The position numbers were made by a program, and so were the translations under genes. From an uncultured Lachnospiraceae bacterium (lineage in GTDB: Bacteria > Bacillota > Clostridia > Lachnospirales > Lachnospiraceae), in assembly GCA_949840805.1 (NCBI GenBank), contig CATKXR010000056.1, forward strand, positions 1 to 32,246: a stretch of DNA of 32,246 nt, read 5' to 3'. Every line of letters begins with the position of its first letter. The stretch's first letter is position 1. The notes under the pieces were generated by a model. That model saw only the letters and a list, made by a program, of their open reading frames with translations. It was not told the origin of the DNA and did not search any database. Shown piece after piece: positions 22,084-30,161 of the stretch.

Positions 22084-22486
22084 TTACATAATTCGGCTTT
22101 CCGAAAAACTTTTAGGGGGTTCCTGTAAATGGACTGGTATTCATCACAAATAATGTATTGGTATACCTGCCGGCTTTTTTTCACATTTAAGGATTTTAGC
22201 ATTATCTGTCCATACTTTTGGAACAGCTTGCAAATTGGCGGTATAAACCTGGAGTTGTCTTAGAGAACGCTGACTGATACAACTACAATAATTGCAACAA
22301 TAGCATTAAATATCCATGTCCACTTATTTCCTAAATTTATTGTATAGCCAAACCCACTTCGTGGTCTCTTGATAATTACTCTTTTATTTTCTCTATTGAA
22401 ATATAGGTTACCTACGCAGCAGCACACCGGAGGAGAGCGGCTCGGTAACGAAGTCATGTTCAGCCCTGCAAATGGGAATGTGTCAA
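22084..22486. other. Degenerate intergenic region after rpmF
   Basis: About 400 bases hold only a DUF5808-like fragment on the minus strand (22260-22410) and a 44-codon + strand frame at about 22129-22262 that matches nothing I know. I see no RNA gene and no convincing promoter. Confidence 0.5.
22260..22410 (-). pseudogene. C-terminal fragment resembling a DUF5808-type membrane protein
   Basis: The minus-strand frame reads NLYFNRENKRVIIKRPRSGF, then GYTINLGNKWTW, then a hydrophobic end. This resembles the FVPKRFGIGWTLNF-type pattern of DUF5808 proteins followed by a membrane segment. The frame upstream of 22410 is unrelated and there is no ribosome site, so it is most likely a leftover. Confidence 0.4.
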
Positions 22487-22978
22487 TTACGATTCGCTTA
22501 ATTCCAGAAAATCAACATATTCATTTGTTGCAACGCCAACATATAGCTTATCTGTCAGGTACCCCACCGAATAATAATGTTCAACAACATATTTGGCCGT
22601 AAAGGGCATCTCAAGACGGGTTATTTCGTCAATAGAAAACCACTTACAAATTCCTTCATTTGATTGTAAATGGTCATTGACATTATCTTTTAGAGTTGCA
22701 AAAAAATAGTAGTTTTGTCTTATTTCACCTTTCGTATACCTTAAAGTAACATATCTAAGTGTTAATCCTTCAATATCATCTGATCTCAAACCCAATTCCT
22801 CTTCCATTTCTCTAAGAACACAAGCCTTTGCATCATTTATTTCATTTTTTTCAAAATGACCACCTGCCGACCCAGTCCATACATTATTTACAACTCTGCC
22901 GCCTTCTCTATACAGCATCAACACCTTATCTTTTTTTGCCAGATAGACCGCAGTCATATTTCTAAGTTTCCCATCCAT
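22487..22978 (-). CDS. NUDIX hydrolase
   Basis: A 163-residue NUDIX protein with a complete Nudix box, starting GGHFEKNEINDAKACVLREM and continuing EEELGL (about residues 39-64), which coordinates the metal. These enzymes cleave nucleoside diphosphates linked to another group; the pattern resembles the 8-oxo-dGTP/MutT-like group, but the substrate is open. The ribosome site GAGGG precedes the ATG on the minus strand. It stands alone in a degenerate region, which suggests recent arrival or retention. Small inverted repeats at 22991-23006 and 23011-23025 lie in its upstream region. Confidence 0.88.
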   Translation of the reverse strand: MDGKLRNMTAVYLAKKDKVLMLYREGGRVVNNVWTGSAGGHFEKNEINDAKACVLREMEEELGLRSDDIEGLTLRYVTLRYTKGEIRQNYYFFATLKDNVNDHLQSNEGICKWFSIDEITRLEMPFTAKYVVEHYYSVGYLTDKLYVGVATNEYVDFLELSES

Positions 22979-23086
22979 ACTTTTACCCTCACAAATTCCG
23001 ATTTGTACATAACTATACCATAGTTTGTGTAATTCCGAAATAAGAATATTTGTTTCTCGGTATTGGGAGTGACTTTTTCTCGTTGT

Positions 23087-23130
23087 TTTTCCATGGTTTT
23101 CCTGCTTTTGCCAGAGAAAACCATGGAAAA
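23087..23130. repeat. 15-bp perfect inverted repeat
   Basis: TTTTCCATGGTTTTC (23087-23101) pairs exactly with GAAAACCATGGAAAA (23116-23130) around a 14-base loop. It lies between the NUDIX gene and the RpiR remnant. It has no T-run on either side and could be the scar or end of a small mobile repeat. Confidence 0.65.
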
Positions 23131-23202
23131 CATGGTCTGCCTATCATAAACAGCGGTTGCAATTCTCCATAGATTTCCCCCTGCGTCACCCAGTCAGTAT
23201 GG

Positions 23203-23596
23203 GTGTTAAGTTATGTGAAGGGGCTATCTATTTCCCGACTGCCCTCTTTGAGTTATGATAAAATGCGGATACAGACAGGAGTGACGGCTTATATGGCAGA
23301 AAGGACTTCCTATGCTATTGTGATCTCTTACTCGGGAGAAACACCGATTTTGATTCGGGCAGCCCGGATGCTTAGAAAGCATAAGATACCTGTTCCTCAT
23401 TACCAATATCGGTGAGAGCAGCTTGTCTAAGCTGGTGGACTGCGTGCTGCCTATACTGGCAGTGGAAAGGCTGTGCCTTTGGAATGTGCCGGGGCAGGAA
23501 TTGCCGAGAGACGAAAGTGAAATGACATTTACAAAAACCCTGTCTTATAAACCTCGGATCTGTAAATGCCATTTCATAATTGGTCGGAAAGATTGA
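23203..23596 (+). pseudogene. Frameshifted SIS-domain remnant of an RpiR-family regulator
   Basis: One frame reads DKMRIQTGVTAYMAERTSYA followed by IVISYSGETPILIRAARMLR, a SIS-domain core. Near 23395-23400 the match moves to another frame reading ITNIGESSLSKLVDCVLPI. The N-terminal helix-turn-helix is absent and the end is unrelated. The residues closely follow RpiR sequences, so decay seems recent. An inverted repeat (23519-23533 with 23561-23575) lies in its tail. Confidence 0.7.
23519..23575. repeat. 15-base inverted repeat in the RpiR remnant tail
   Basis: GAAATGACATTTACA (23519-23533) pairs with TGTAAATGCCATTTC (23561-23575) with one mismatch. The 27 bases between them are unpaired. Confidence 0.55.
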
Positions 23597-23666
23597 AAAA
23601 GTATGGAGGATTTGGTTTAATATATTCACATAGAAAAGGTCTTTAACCAGATTTGGAGGTAACAAG

Positions 23667-24287
23667 ATGAAAAAGAGAGAACAAAAGTCTTTGCAGTGTG
23701 AGATATATGAACAGATGGCTTCTATGAAATGCGCCCGTATCAGAAAAAAATGTGGAATCATCAGTTTCTGCAATGAAACTTATGACGCGTTGGCAGTATT
23801 TCACGAGGATAGCCTGGTGGAATTGTCTATAGAGGACAAAAAGACAGGCGCTATTCCCTTCTACCTTCATTTTGAAGCGATTGACGCCCGGACAGCTCGG
23901 GACAACATGGAAGCATTCTTGGATTTTCTGAAAAATAAGGAGCCTGAAAAAGAGGATTTGGACATAACCGCGGTAAAAAATAAGCAGCCAATGAAGATTT
24001 TAGTAAGCTGCACTTCCGGCCTCACATCTTCCTACTTTGCCTATACGATGAAAAACGTTTTGGATAAGGCAGGCATTCCGATCATTGTAGACGCCATAAG
24101 ATTTACGGAGATTGATAAGATACAGGCTCACTATGACTACATCCTGCTGGCACCCCAGATCGCATATAAACTGCAGGAATACAGAGAGAAATATGGGAAC
24201 AGGGTTATGAAGGTAGACAGTAGGGATTTTGCCAGCTATGACGTCGTCAGAGTTATGAACCGCCTTATACGCCGCCGCGTGGCATAA
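23667..24287 (+). CDS. PTS EIIB-like protein (lactose/cellobiose type) with extra N-terminal domain
   Basis: A 206-residue protein. Residues 109-200 resemble a cellobiose/lactose-type EIIB: MKILVSCTSGLTSSYFAYTM carries the cysteine of the phosphorylated P-loop, and YDYILLAPQIAYKLQEYREK follows the YDVVLLGPQV pattern. Residues 1-100 form an extra domain of unknown function, with no match I recognise. A normal EIIB has about 100 residues, so this is a fusion. A good ribosome site (GGAGG) precedes the ATG. No EIIC or EIIA gene is adjacent and the RpiR-type gene upstream is broken, so it may be an orphan component or a regulatory protein using the EIIB fold. Confidence 0.65.
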   Translation: MKKREQKSLQCEIYEQMASMKCARIRKKCGIISFCNETYDALAVFHEDSLVELSIEDKKTGAIPFYLHFEAIDARTARDNMEAFLDFLKNKEPEKEDLDITAVKNKQPMKILVSCTSGLTSSYFAYTMKNVLDKAGIPIIVDAIRFTEIDKIQAHYDYILLAPQIAYKLQEYREKYGNRVMKVDSRDFASYDVVRVMNRLIRRRVA

Positions 24288-24790
24288 GGTTTGAGAATAT
24301 GCAGATTTTGATAAAAGACAATGCCAGACGCAATGAAGATCCGGAGGGATATATTTTGAGATGCACCGGAATCTGGGCAGGCACTCGGAGCGCCTAAAAG
24401 ACTACGAGCGGGGAGATATCTATAATTTTAGGAAGCTGGTTTCAATATGGAGCAGGACTATTGATAATTGGGAAAATGTTGGCAAACTAAGGACAATGAA
24501 AGCCTTGATTCGGGCTGTTGTCTGAGGGACAAAAACGTTCAGTTTTGCCTCAGTGGTGTCCGCAGCCAGGATATCCGGCCTCACCGAACGGTTCCGGAGA
24601 TTTTCAGCAAATACCTGGGTGCGGACGTCAAGAACCTTTAAATTTGGCTTTTCCAGTACAGTCTGCAATACCGGTTCTATGTCTGTCGTATCTCATTTTT
24701 CAGCATACGCAGGTGATCACGATGATGGCGGCTCTTGGGTTCTTTATCACCACAAGAGATCGGCTTTCCTGACCGCCACAGGCTCTTTGA
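24288..24790. other. Unassigned region between the EIIB-like and hemerythrin genes
   Basis: About 500 bases show open frames on both strands between about 24420 and 24800, none with a ribosome site or a recognisable motif. It is probably decayed coding sequence. I could not identify the source. Confidence 0.4.
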
Positions 24791-26143
24791 TCAGAAATTG
24801 AGCTTTATTCCCTGGAAAAATTGATCAATCCTTTTCTTGATGTCCATTGGATTTAAATATTTCAACAGATATCCGTCCGCTTTCAGGGCTAATACTTTTT
24901 TTACGCTTTCCTTGTCGTCTTTACAGGTCAGGAATATAACCGGAATATCTGAAAAGTCTTTTTCTGAGTGGAGCATCTCTAATACATGGACTCCGTCACA
25001 GACCGGCATCTCATAATCTAACAGAATCAGATCAGGTCTATCCAGAGTGATTGACCGGAAGGCTGCCATTCCGGAGCTGACCTCGGAGACGTCGTAATCA
25101 TCACACAAAAGCCTCTTGATCCTCTGGCGTATGGTGATGGAATCATCTACGATAAGAATCTTCCGTTTAGCGCTGATTTCCTTCTTTGTAAGATATTTTT
25201 CGATTTCGGACACAGCGTTGTCGGGATGGAGGGGAATCAGAAGGTGATCCTCAAGGAGATGGGGAGCAAAGACGCAGTAAGAAAAATATCCTTCGTCCGT
25301 GCTGAACAGGAGACTGACCTGAGGCTTCTTTTTCTCGAAGAGCTCGCGGAACTGCTCATAGGTCAGAAGATTTTCCTCTGTCATATCATAGGAGCGGATG
25401 GACGGATAATGATTCATAACACGTCTCACAAACTGACATGCTGTATATCTGACCGCGTTGAGCAGCACGATGTCCAGTTTGTCAGATTGGACTCCCATAA
25501 GTTTTCCTACTGTGTTGATTAGAATGCTGTCCTCAAAAACTAAAAGAATTTCCCACTTTTTGTTGTCCTGCTCTCTGCTGTAGACCAGACGATAATACAC
25601 TCCTTTGCCGAATTTTTCTCCGTCGTAAGCATTGCTGATCACCTGCCCTTTGAGTTGGAACATATTTTTTAAAAGCTCCAGTATGATTTCTTCCATGGCG
25701 GTCAGTTCTTCTTCAGGTAAAAGCTCACCCCACATGCTTGTGGTTCCTCCGGTGATAGCCATATCTTCTGTGAGAGTGTGGCCGATGAGCCAGCCGGCGC
25801 AAACAGCCAGAAAATGTTCCACAGAGGAAGGGGAATAATCTTCCCGGGACAGCTCCTTTTCCAGAGTCGGGAGAGAGTTTTCTCTGAAATCCCTGTGCAG
25901 GCGTTTGTGCATCTCTATCTCTTCATAGCCAATCAATTCCATGTATTTCTCCTCATCTTCGAAATGTTTCAGCGCGTGTGTCTTAAAATATTTAATCCCT
26001 TCCTGGCAGGCCCGTCTGCTTTTCGTCCCGTCTCCCGTCAGGGTAAAAAGCTTGCTGATAATATGAAAAAGCCTTTGATGCTCGTCGTCAATGATCTTTA
26101 TCCCTATATTAAACTCGTCTTTCCAAACCAGTTGTTTATCCAT
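24791..26143 (-). CDS. Bacteriohemerythrin fused to a middle domain and a response-regulator receiver
   Basis: A 450-residue protein. Residues 1-140 are a bacteriohemerythrin with the di-iron ligands His22, His56, His60, Glu64, His79 and His83 and a late LIGHTLTEDMA motif. Residues 150-320 form an unassigned middle domain that may resemble CheX/CheC-type phosphatase folds. Residues 328-450 are a receiver domain with the acidic pair in ILIVDDSITIRQR, phospho-acceptor Asp in LILLDYEMP, FLTCKDD and the conserved Lys in LLKYLNP. It could couple oxygen or redox sensing to a phosphorelay; no partner kinase is visible nearby. A strong ribosome site (GGAGG) precedes the ATG. Confidence 0.88.
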   Translation of the reverse strand: MDKQLVWKDEFNIGIKIIDDEHQRLFHIISKLFTLTGDGTKSRRACQEGIKYFKTHALKHFEDEEKYMELIGYEEIEMHKRLHRDFRENSLPTLEKELSREDYSPSSVEHFLAVCAGWLIGHTLTEDMAITGGTTSMWGELLPEEELTAMEEIILELLKNMFQLKGQVISNAYDGEKFGKGVYYRLVYSREQDNKKWEILLVFEDSILINTVGKLMGVQSDKLDIVLLNAVRYTACQFVRRVMNHYPSIRSYDMTEENLLTYEQFRELFEKKKPQVSLLFSTDEGYFSYCVFAPHLLEDHLLIPLHPDNAVSEIEKYLTKKEISAKRKILIVDDSITIRQRIKRLLCDDYDVSEVSSGMAAFRSITLDRPDLILLDYEMPVCDGVHVLEMLHSEKDFSDIPVIFLTCKDDKESVKKVLALKADGYLLKYLNPMDIKKRIDQFFQGIKLNF

Positions 26144-26262
26144 ATTTAAATCCTCCGTTGCTATGCTTATATTTATGATATTCCAGACAAGCTAAACCGC
26201 TACAAAGAGGCTTAGAATTAAATTTTGTGTACAGAAAGGGAAAGCTATGGAGGTGTGTATTT

Positions 26263-26278
26263 TTGAAACAATTTTCAA
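26263..26278. promoter_or_regulatory. Upstream RpiR-type operator half-palindrome pair
   Basis: TTGAAA (26263-26268) and TTTCAA (26273-26278) are a perfect inverted repeat with four bases between them. It repeats the motif of the 26334-26351 site. Confidence 0.5.
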
Positions 26279-26333
26279 TAATTAGAGAGAAAACAAGAAA
26301 AAAACAAGAAATATTGAAAGGAAAATCCAAACG

Positions 26334-26351
26334 TTTTCAAACTATTGAAAA
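26334..26351. promoter_or_regulatory. Palindromic operator overlapping the PTS promoter
   Basis: TTTTCAA (26334-26340) and TTGAAAA (26345-26351) are exact inverted repeats with four bases between them. The right half is the -35 box, so a bound RpiR protein would block polymerase. Confidence 0.6.
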
Positions 26352-26372
26352 TTGAAAGGAATTGGGTATAAT
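26345..26372 (+). promoter_or_regulatory. Promoter of the amino-sugar PTS operon
   Basis: TTGAAA (26345-26350), 16 bases, then TATAAT (26367-26372), about 50 bases before the EIIA start. Confidence 0.75.
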
Positions 26373-26422
26373 GGGCAATAAGTGATCTAGATACACTAAG
26401 ACTTTTACGGAGGAGGGCAACA

Positions 26423-26895
26423 ATGGGATGGTTTCACGGTAGCAAAGCGAACTGGGTATATGCATTCACATCCGGCCAGGCGATGATGTTGGACCAGGTA
26501 GAGGATGAGGCGTTTTCAAAGGGACTTTTGGGGAAAGGGATCGCCATTCGGTCAAAGGACGGAAAATTTTACAGCCCGGTAGACGGTGTGGTCACCATGG
26601 TTTTTCCGACCATGCATGCTGTCGGGATAAAGAGTAAGGATGGGGCAGATCTGATCCTCCACATTGGAATCGATACGGTAAAGCTGCAGGGAAAAGGATT
26701 TCATGCCCTGGTGGGGAACGATACAACCGTTAAAAGGGAGACCTGCTGCTGGAGGCAGATCTGAAGCTGATCGAACAGGAGGGATACGATCCGGTCTCTA
26801 TCTTGGTAGTGACAGCTCCCATGGACTGTGATCTGGAGTACAGCGGTGTGACAGAATGTCGGGAAAAGAAGGATTTATTGTTTAAGATAAAATAG
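26423..26895 (+). pseudogene. PTS EIIA (glucose type) with an apparent one-base frameshift
   Basis: The first frame gives a normal EIIA start through TMHAVGIKSKDGADLILHIG and IDTVKLQGKGFHALVG; the active-site histidine is in LILHIGID. After AAAAGGG at 26732-26738 this frame runs into a stop at 26762-26764. The next frame continues perfectly with GDLLLEADLKLIEQEGYD and ends at 26895. One more G in the GGG run (26736-26738) would restore a 157-residue EIIA of normal length. It is either a sequencing error, a recent mutation or slippage. EIIA passes phosphate from HPr to the EIICB encoded downstream, so loss would disable the transporter unless another EIIA stands in. Confidence 0.85.
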
Positions 26896-26914
26896 TAGAT
26901 GGAGGTAGATTACG

Positions 26915-27583
26915 ATGATAGATCGGTTAAAAGGAAAGTTGATAGTTTCATGTCAGGCACTCCCGGGAGAGCCGCTGCATTCCAGCCGGATCATGGGCAG
27001 AATGGCAGTAGCTGCCAAGGAAGGAGGCGCGGCAGGAATTCGGGCCCAGTCCAAGGAGGATATTTTGGAAATTGAAAAGTCGGTGGATCTGCCCGTGATA
27101 GGGATTGTAAAGCGGCAGTATCCGGACAGTGATATCTATATTACGCCTACGAAAAAGGAGATCGAAGAGCTTTTGGAGACCAGGTGTGAGATTATCGCAT
27201 TGGATGCCACTGCCAGGAAACGGCCCAATGACGAGAAGACCACAACACTGGTGAAAATGATCCATGAAAACGGACGGCTGGCTATGGCGGACTGCTCGAC
27301 TTTTGAAGAGTGCAGGCAGGCAGAAAAAGACGGTTTTGACATTGTTTCCACCACACTCTGCGGTTATACTCCCTATTCCGAAGCTATAGACGGCCCGAAT
27401 TACCAATTGCTGAAGAGATGTGTAGATGAATTGCATGTACCGGTGATTGCGGAGGGAAAGATCCACAGTCCGGAGGAACTGAAGCGGGTGTTTACGGAAT
27501 GCGGCGTGTACAGCGCGGTTGTAGGCGGCGCGATTACGCGACCGCAGGAGATTACGGCACGTTTTGTAAAGGCACTTTTGTAA
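26915..27583 (+). CDS. nanE: N-acetylmannosamine-6-phosphate 2-epimerase
   Basis: A 222-residue TIM-barrel enzyme of the NanE family that converts ManNAc-6-phosphate to GlcNAc-6-phosphate. Typical stretches are LIVSCQALPGEPLHSS at 9-24, VIGIVKRQYPDSD with the catalytic lysine, EIIALDATARKRP, STTLCGYTPYS and VIAEGKIHSPEEL. Length is normal. It lies between EIIA and EIICB genes, which suggests the PTS imports ManNAc or a related amino sugar and that NanE feeds it to GlcNAc-6-P catabolism. The ribosome site GGAGG is in place. Confidence 0.93.
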   Translation: MIDRLKGKLIVSCQALPGEPLHSSRIMGRMAVAAKEGGAAGIRAQSKEDILEIEKSVDLPVIGIVKRQYPDSDIYITPTKKEIEELLETRCEIIALDATARKRPNDEKTTTLVKMIHENGRLAMADCSTFEECRQAEKDGFDIVSTTLCGYTPYSEAIDGPNYQLLKRCVDELHVPVIAEGKIHSPEELKRVFTECGVYSAVVGGAITRPQEITARFVKALL

Positions 27584-27604
27584 TGGATATTAGGAGGAAA
27601 AGCC

Positions 27605-29110
27605 ATGTTTAAAAAGTTACAGAGGATAGGAAAATCTTTTATGCTGCCCATCGCTTTGCTGCCGGCTGCCGGTCTGCTGTTAGGAATAGGAGGCGCGCTG
27701 AGCAGTGACGCTACGATCGCTGCCTATCCTATGTTAGATGTATATTTCCTGCAGGTGATCTTTAAGATCATGTCCGCGGCGGGCAATGTGGTGTTTGGCA
27801 ATCTGCCCATGCTTTTATGTATCGGACTGTGTATCGGTCTGGCCAACAAGGATAAAGGTGTTGCGGCCCTGGCCGGCGTGGTCGGCTTTCTGATCATGAC
27901 GGGAACCACGGCCACCATGCTGTCCATTTTTAATCCAGAAGGTTCTGCCATTGACACGGGAGTGGTGGGCGCCCTGGTAATGGGCGGGGTTGCCGTCATG
28001 CTGCACAACAGGTATCAGGGGATACAGCTTCCTCAGGCCCTGGGATTTTTCGGCGGTTCACGGTTTGTTCCTATTGTTACATCTATCGTAGCTATCTTTG
28101 TGGGTGCTGCTTTTTACCTGATCTGGCCTCCGGTTCAGAGTGTTCTGATCCTGGCTGGAAACGGAATCGCGGCTACAGGCCCCGTCGGTACGTTTTTCTA
28201 CGGTTTTCTGATGCGGCTTTGCGGAGCGGTGGGGCTGCACCACATGATCTACCCCATGTTCTGGTATACAGAGCTTGGAGGAGTGGATATTGTGGCTGGA
28301 GAGACTATTGTGGGAGCGCAGAAGATTTTCTTTGCCCAGCTGGCAGACGCGGCCCATACAGGGTTGTTTACAGAGGGGACCAAATATTTTGCCGGACGTT
28401 TTGCCACCATGATGTTCGGTCTTCCCGGCGCGGCTTTGGCCATGTATCACTGCGTTAAAAAAGAAAACCGGAAGAAATTTGCGGGATTGTTCTTCGGTGT
28501 TGCATTGACCTCGTTTCTGACCGGAATCACAGAGCCGTTGGAATACATGTTTCTGTTTGTGTCCCCGATTATGTATGTGATCCATTCCTTCTTTGACGGC
28601 CTGTCGTTCCTGGTGGCGGATCTTCTCAGTATCCGTATCGGAAACACGTTTTCCGGAGGTTTTATCGACTTTTTCCTGTTCGGAATGCTGCAGGGCAATG
28701 AGAAGAGCCACTGGATGTATTTGATTCCTGTGGGCGCAGTTTGGTCATGCTTGTACTATTTCGTGTTTAAGTTTGCCATCCTAAAGTTCAACATATTGAC
28801 ACCAGGCCGTGACGAGGAGGAAGGGGCAGAAGACGCCAAAGAGCCGAAAGCCACCAAGTCTTCCCTTGCTGAGGAGGCTCGGGAGATCCTTGCGGCGCTG
28901 GGCGGCAAAGAGAATGTAGAGGATGTGGATGCCTGTATCACAAGGCTGCGGGTCAGTGTCAAGTCTGCGGCGGATGTGGATAAGCAGCGGTTAAAACAGC
29001 TTGGGGCTACGGCAGTTCTGGAGATCGACGGCGGCATACAGGCTATCTACGGAGCAAAAGCGATCCACTATAAGAGTGCCATCAATGATATTCTGGGCGT
29101 GGAGGACTAG
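27605..29110 (+). CDS. PTS EIICB permease (glucose/amino-sugar superfamily)
   Basis: A 501-residue EIICB. Residues 1-395 are the membrane EIIC of the glucose superfamily: FMLPIALLPAAGLLLGIGGA at the start, GLHHMIYPMFWYTELGG in the middle and GITEPLEYMFLF as the sugar-site motif. A charged linker (about 400-425) leads to EIIB (425-501) with the phosphorylated cysteine in DACITRLR. It imports and phosphorylates a sugar using phosphate from EIIA. With nanE before it, an amino sugar such as ManNAc is likely; MalX- or PtsG-like substrates cannot be excluded by sequence. AGGAGG precedes the ATG. Confidence 0.92.
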   Translation: MFKKLQRIGKSFMLPIALLPAAGLLLGIGGALSSDATIAAYPMLDVYFLQVIFKIMSAAGNVVFGNLPMLLCIGLCIGLANKDKGVAALAGVVGFLIMTGTTATMLSIFNPEGSAIDTGVVGALVMGGVAVMLHNRYQGIQLPQALGFFGGSRFVPIVTSIVAIFVGAAFYLIWPPVQSVLILAGNGIAATGPVGTFFYGFLMRLCGAVGLHHMIYPMFWYTELGGVDIVAGETIVGAQKIFFAQLADAAHTGLFTEGTKYFAGRFATMMFGLPGAALAMYHCVKKENRKKFAGLFFGVALTSFLTGITEPLEYMFLFVSPIMYVIHSFFDGLSFLVADLLSIRIGNTFSGGFIDFFLFGMLQGNEKSHWMYLIPVGAVWSCLYYFVFKFAILKFNILTPGRDEEEGAEDAKEPKATKSSLAEEAREILAALGGKENVEDVDACITRLRVSVKSAADVDKQRLKQLGATAVLEIDGGIQAIYGAKAIHYKSAINDILGVED

Positions 29111-29182
29111 GATCGGATAAAAGTGCCAAACGTGGAAGTTAAAGGTAATTTCTGACAAATATGCGGAAAGAGAGGGAAGGAT

Positions 29183-29980
29183 ATGTTTATAGAGGAAGTG
29201 ATCCCCGCTATTGTTGAAAAATATGAAAGTTTTACAAAAGTGGAGCAGGTCATCGCCGACTATCTGATTGGAAATAAGACCAGCGATGATTTTTCCATCA
29301 AGGCTATGAAAGAGCGTCTGTATGTGTCGGAAGCCTCCCTCTCCCGCTTCGCCAAAAAGCTGGGATATCCGGGATATCGTGAGTTTGTGTACCAGTATCA
29401 GCAGCTTTTTTATGAAAAGGATTATATCTCTGTGTCTTCTTCTGCGGTGATCAAATACTATAGTGACATTCTGTACAATATAACCAAAAAGATTGATGAG
29501 GGGCAGATTGAGCGTGTCGTTGAACAGATGAGCAGGGCAAAGCACATCTTTGCCGTGGGAATCGGAAGTTCCGGGTTGGCGGCGGAGGAGATGAAGCGCA
29601 GGCTGATTCGCGTGGGCGTCCCCATTGAGGCCAGCGACCAGAGCGATATTATGAAAATGCGTGCAGTTTTTCAGGACGGGGAGAATCTTGTCATAGGTAT
29701 TTCTCTGAGCGGTACGAAGAAGGAGGTGCTGTTCACGTTAAGGCAGTCCCATCAGAGAGGAGCCAAAACAGTATTCATTACCGGGAACCGCAGGAAACAC
29801 GAATTTGTGGATGAACACGTTCTGATTCCGGTGATGGAAGGCCTGGACAGCGGCAACCTCATATCACCTCAATTTCCGGTTCTGGTCATTACGGATCTGC
29901 TGTATCATTTTTATTTAAACCTGTTCCAGACAAAGAAGCTGGTCCATCAGGAAACGGTGGAGGCTTTGTCCAGAGAGTAG
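29183..29980 (+). CDS. RpiR-family regulator of the amino-sugar PTS operon
   Basis: A 265-residue RpiR regulator with an N-terminal helix-turn-helix (about 1-75: SIKAMKERLYVSEASLSRFA, then KKLGYPGYREF) and a SIS domain (about 105-245: IFAVGIGSSGLAAEEMKRRL, and VIGISLSGTKKE). It is the last gene behind the EIIA-nanE-EIICB set, a usual place for the operon's own regulator, which probably senses ManNAc-6-P or GlcNAc-6-P. The TTGAAA/TTTCAA-type palindromes at 26263-26278 and 26334-26351 are its likely sites. Confidence 0.9.
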   Translation: MFIEEVIPAIVEKYESFTKVEQVIADYLIGNKTSDDFSIKAMKERLYVSEASLSRFAKKLGYPGYREFVYQYQQLFYEKDYISVSSSAVIKYYSDILYNITKKIDEGQIERVVEQMSRAKHIFAVGIGSSGLAAEEMKRRLIRVGVPIEASDQSDIMKMRAVFQDGENLVIGISLSGTKKEVLFTLRQSHQRGAKTVFITGNRRKHEFVDEHVLIPVMEGLDSGNLISPQFPVLVITDLLYHFYLNLFQTKKLVHQETVEALSRE

Positions 29981-30099
29981 AAAAAACAGCCGCCTGCTTA
30001 CGGATTTTTAGAACGCAGACAGGATATGATTTTGTCCTGGTATTCTCCTTGGCGGGGCATGCCGATTAGAAGTGGCAGCAGTTTATGAAAGATATGGTC

Positions 30100-30129
30100 T
30101 TGCCACAGACATGAACCTTGTGGTAAGAT
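30100..30129 (+). promoter_or_regulatory. Candidate promoter of the cytidylyltransferase/dehydrogenase pair
   Basis: TTGCCA (30100-30105), an 18-base spacer and TAAGAT (30124-30129) lie about 30 bases before the start codon. The boxes are part of an inverted repeat, CTTGCCACA with TGTGGTAAG, which could be an operator. Confidence 0.45.
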
Positions 30130-30161
30130 GAAATCAAAAGCAGGGGAGGAGACAGAGAACT

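Noticed and set aside
22129..22262. 44-codon + strand frame after rpmF
   Set aside because: It follows a terminator and has no match; the GGGGG before it is weak evidence of a ribosome site.
24420..24801. Open frames on both strands before the hemerythrin gene
   Set aside because: No motif or ribosome site; the best frame could not be told from decayed sequence.
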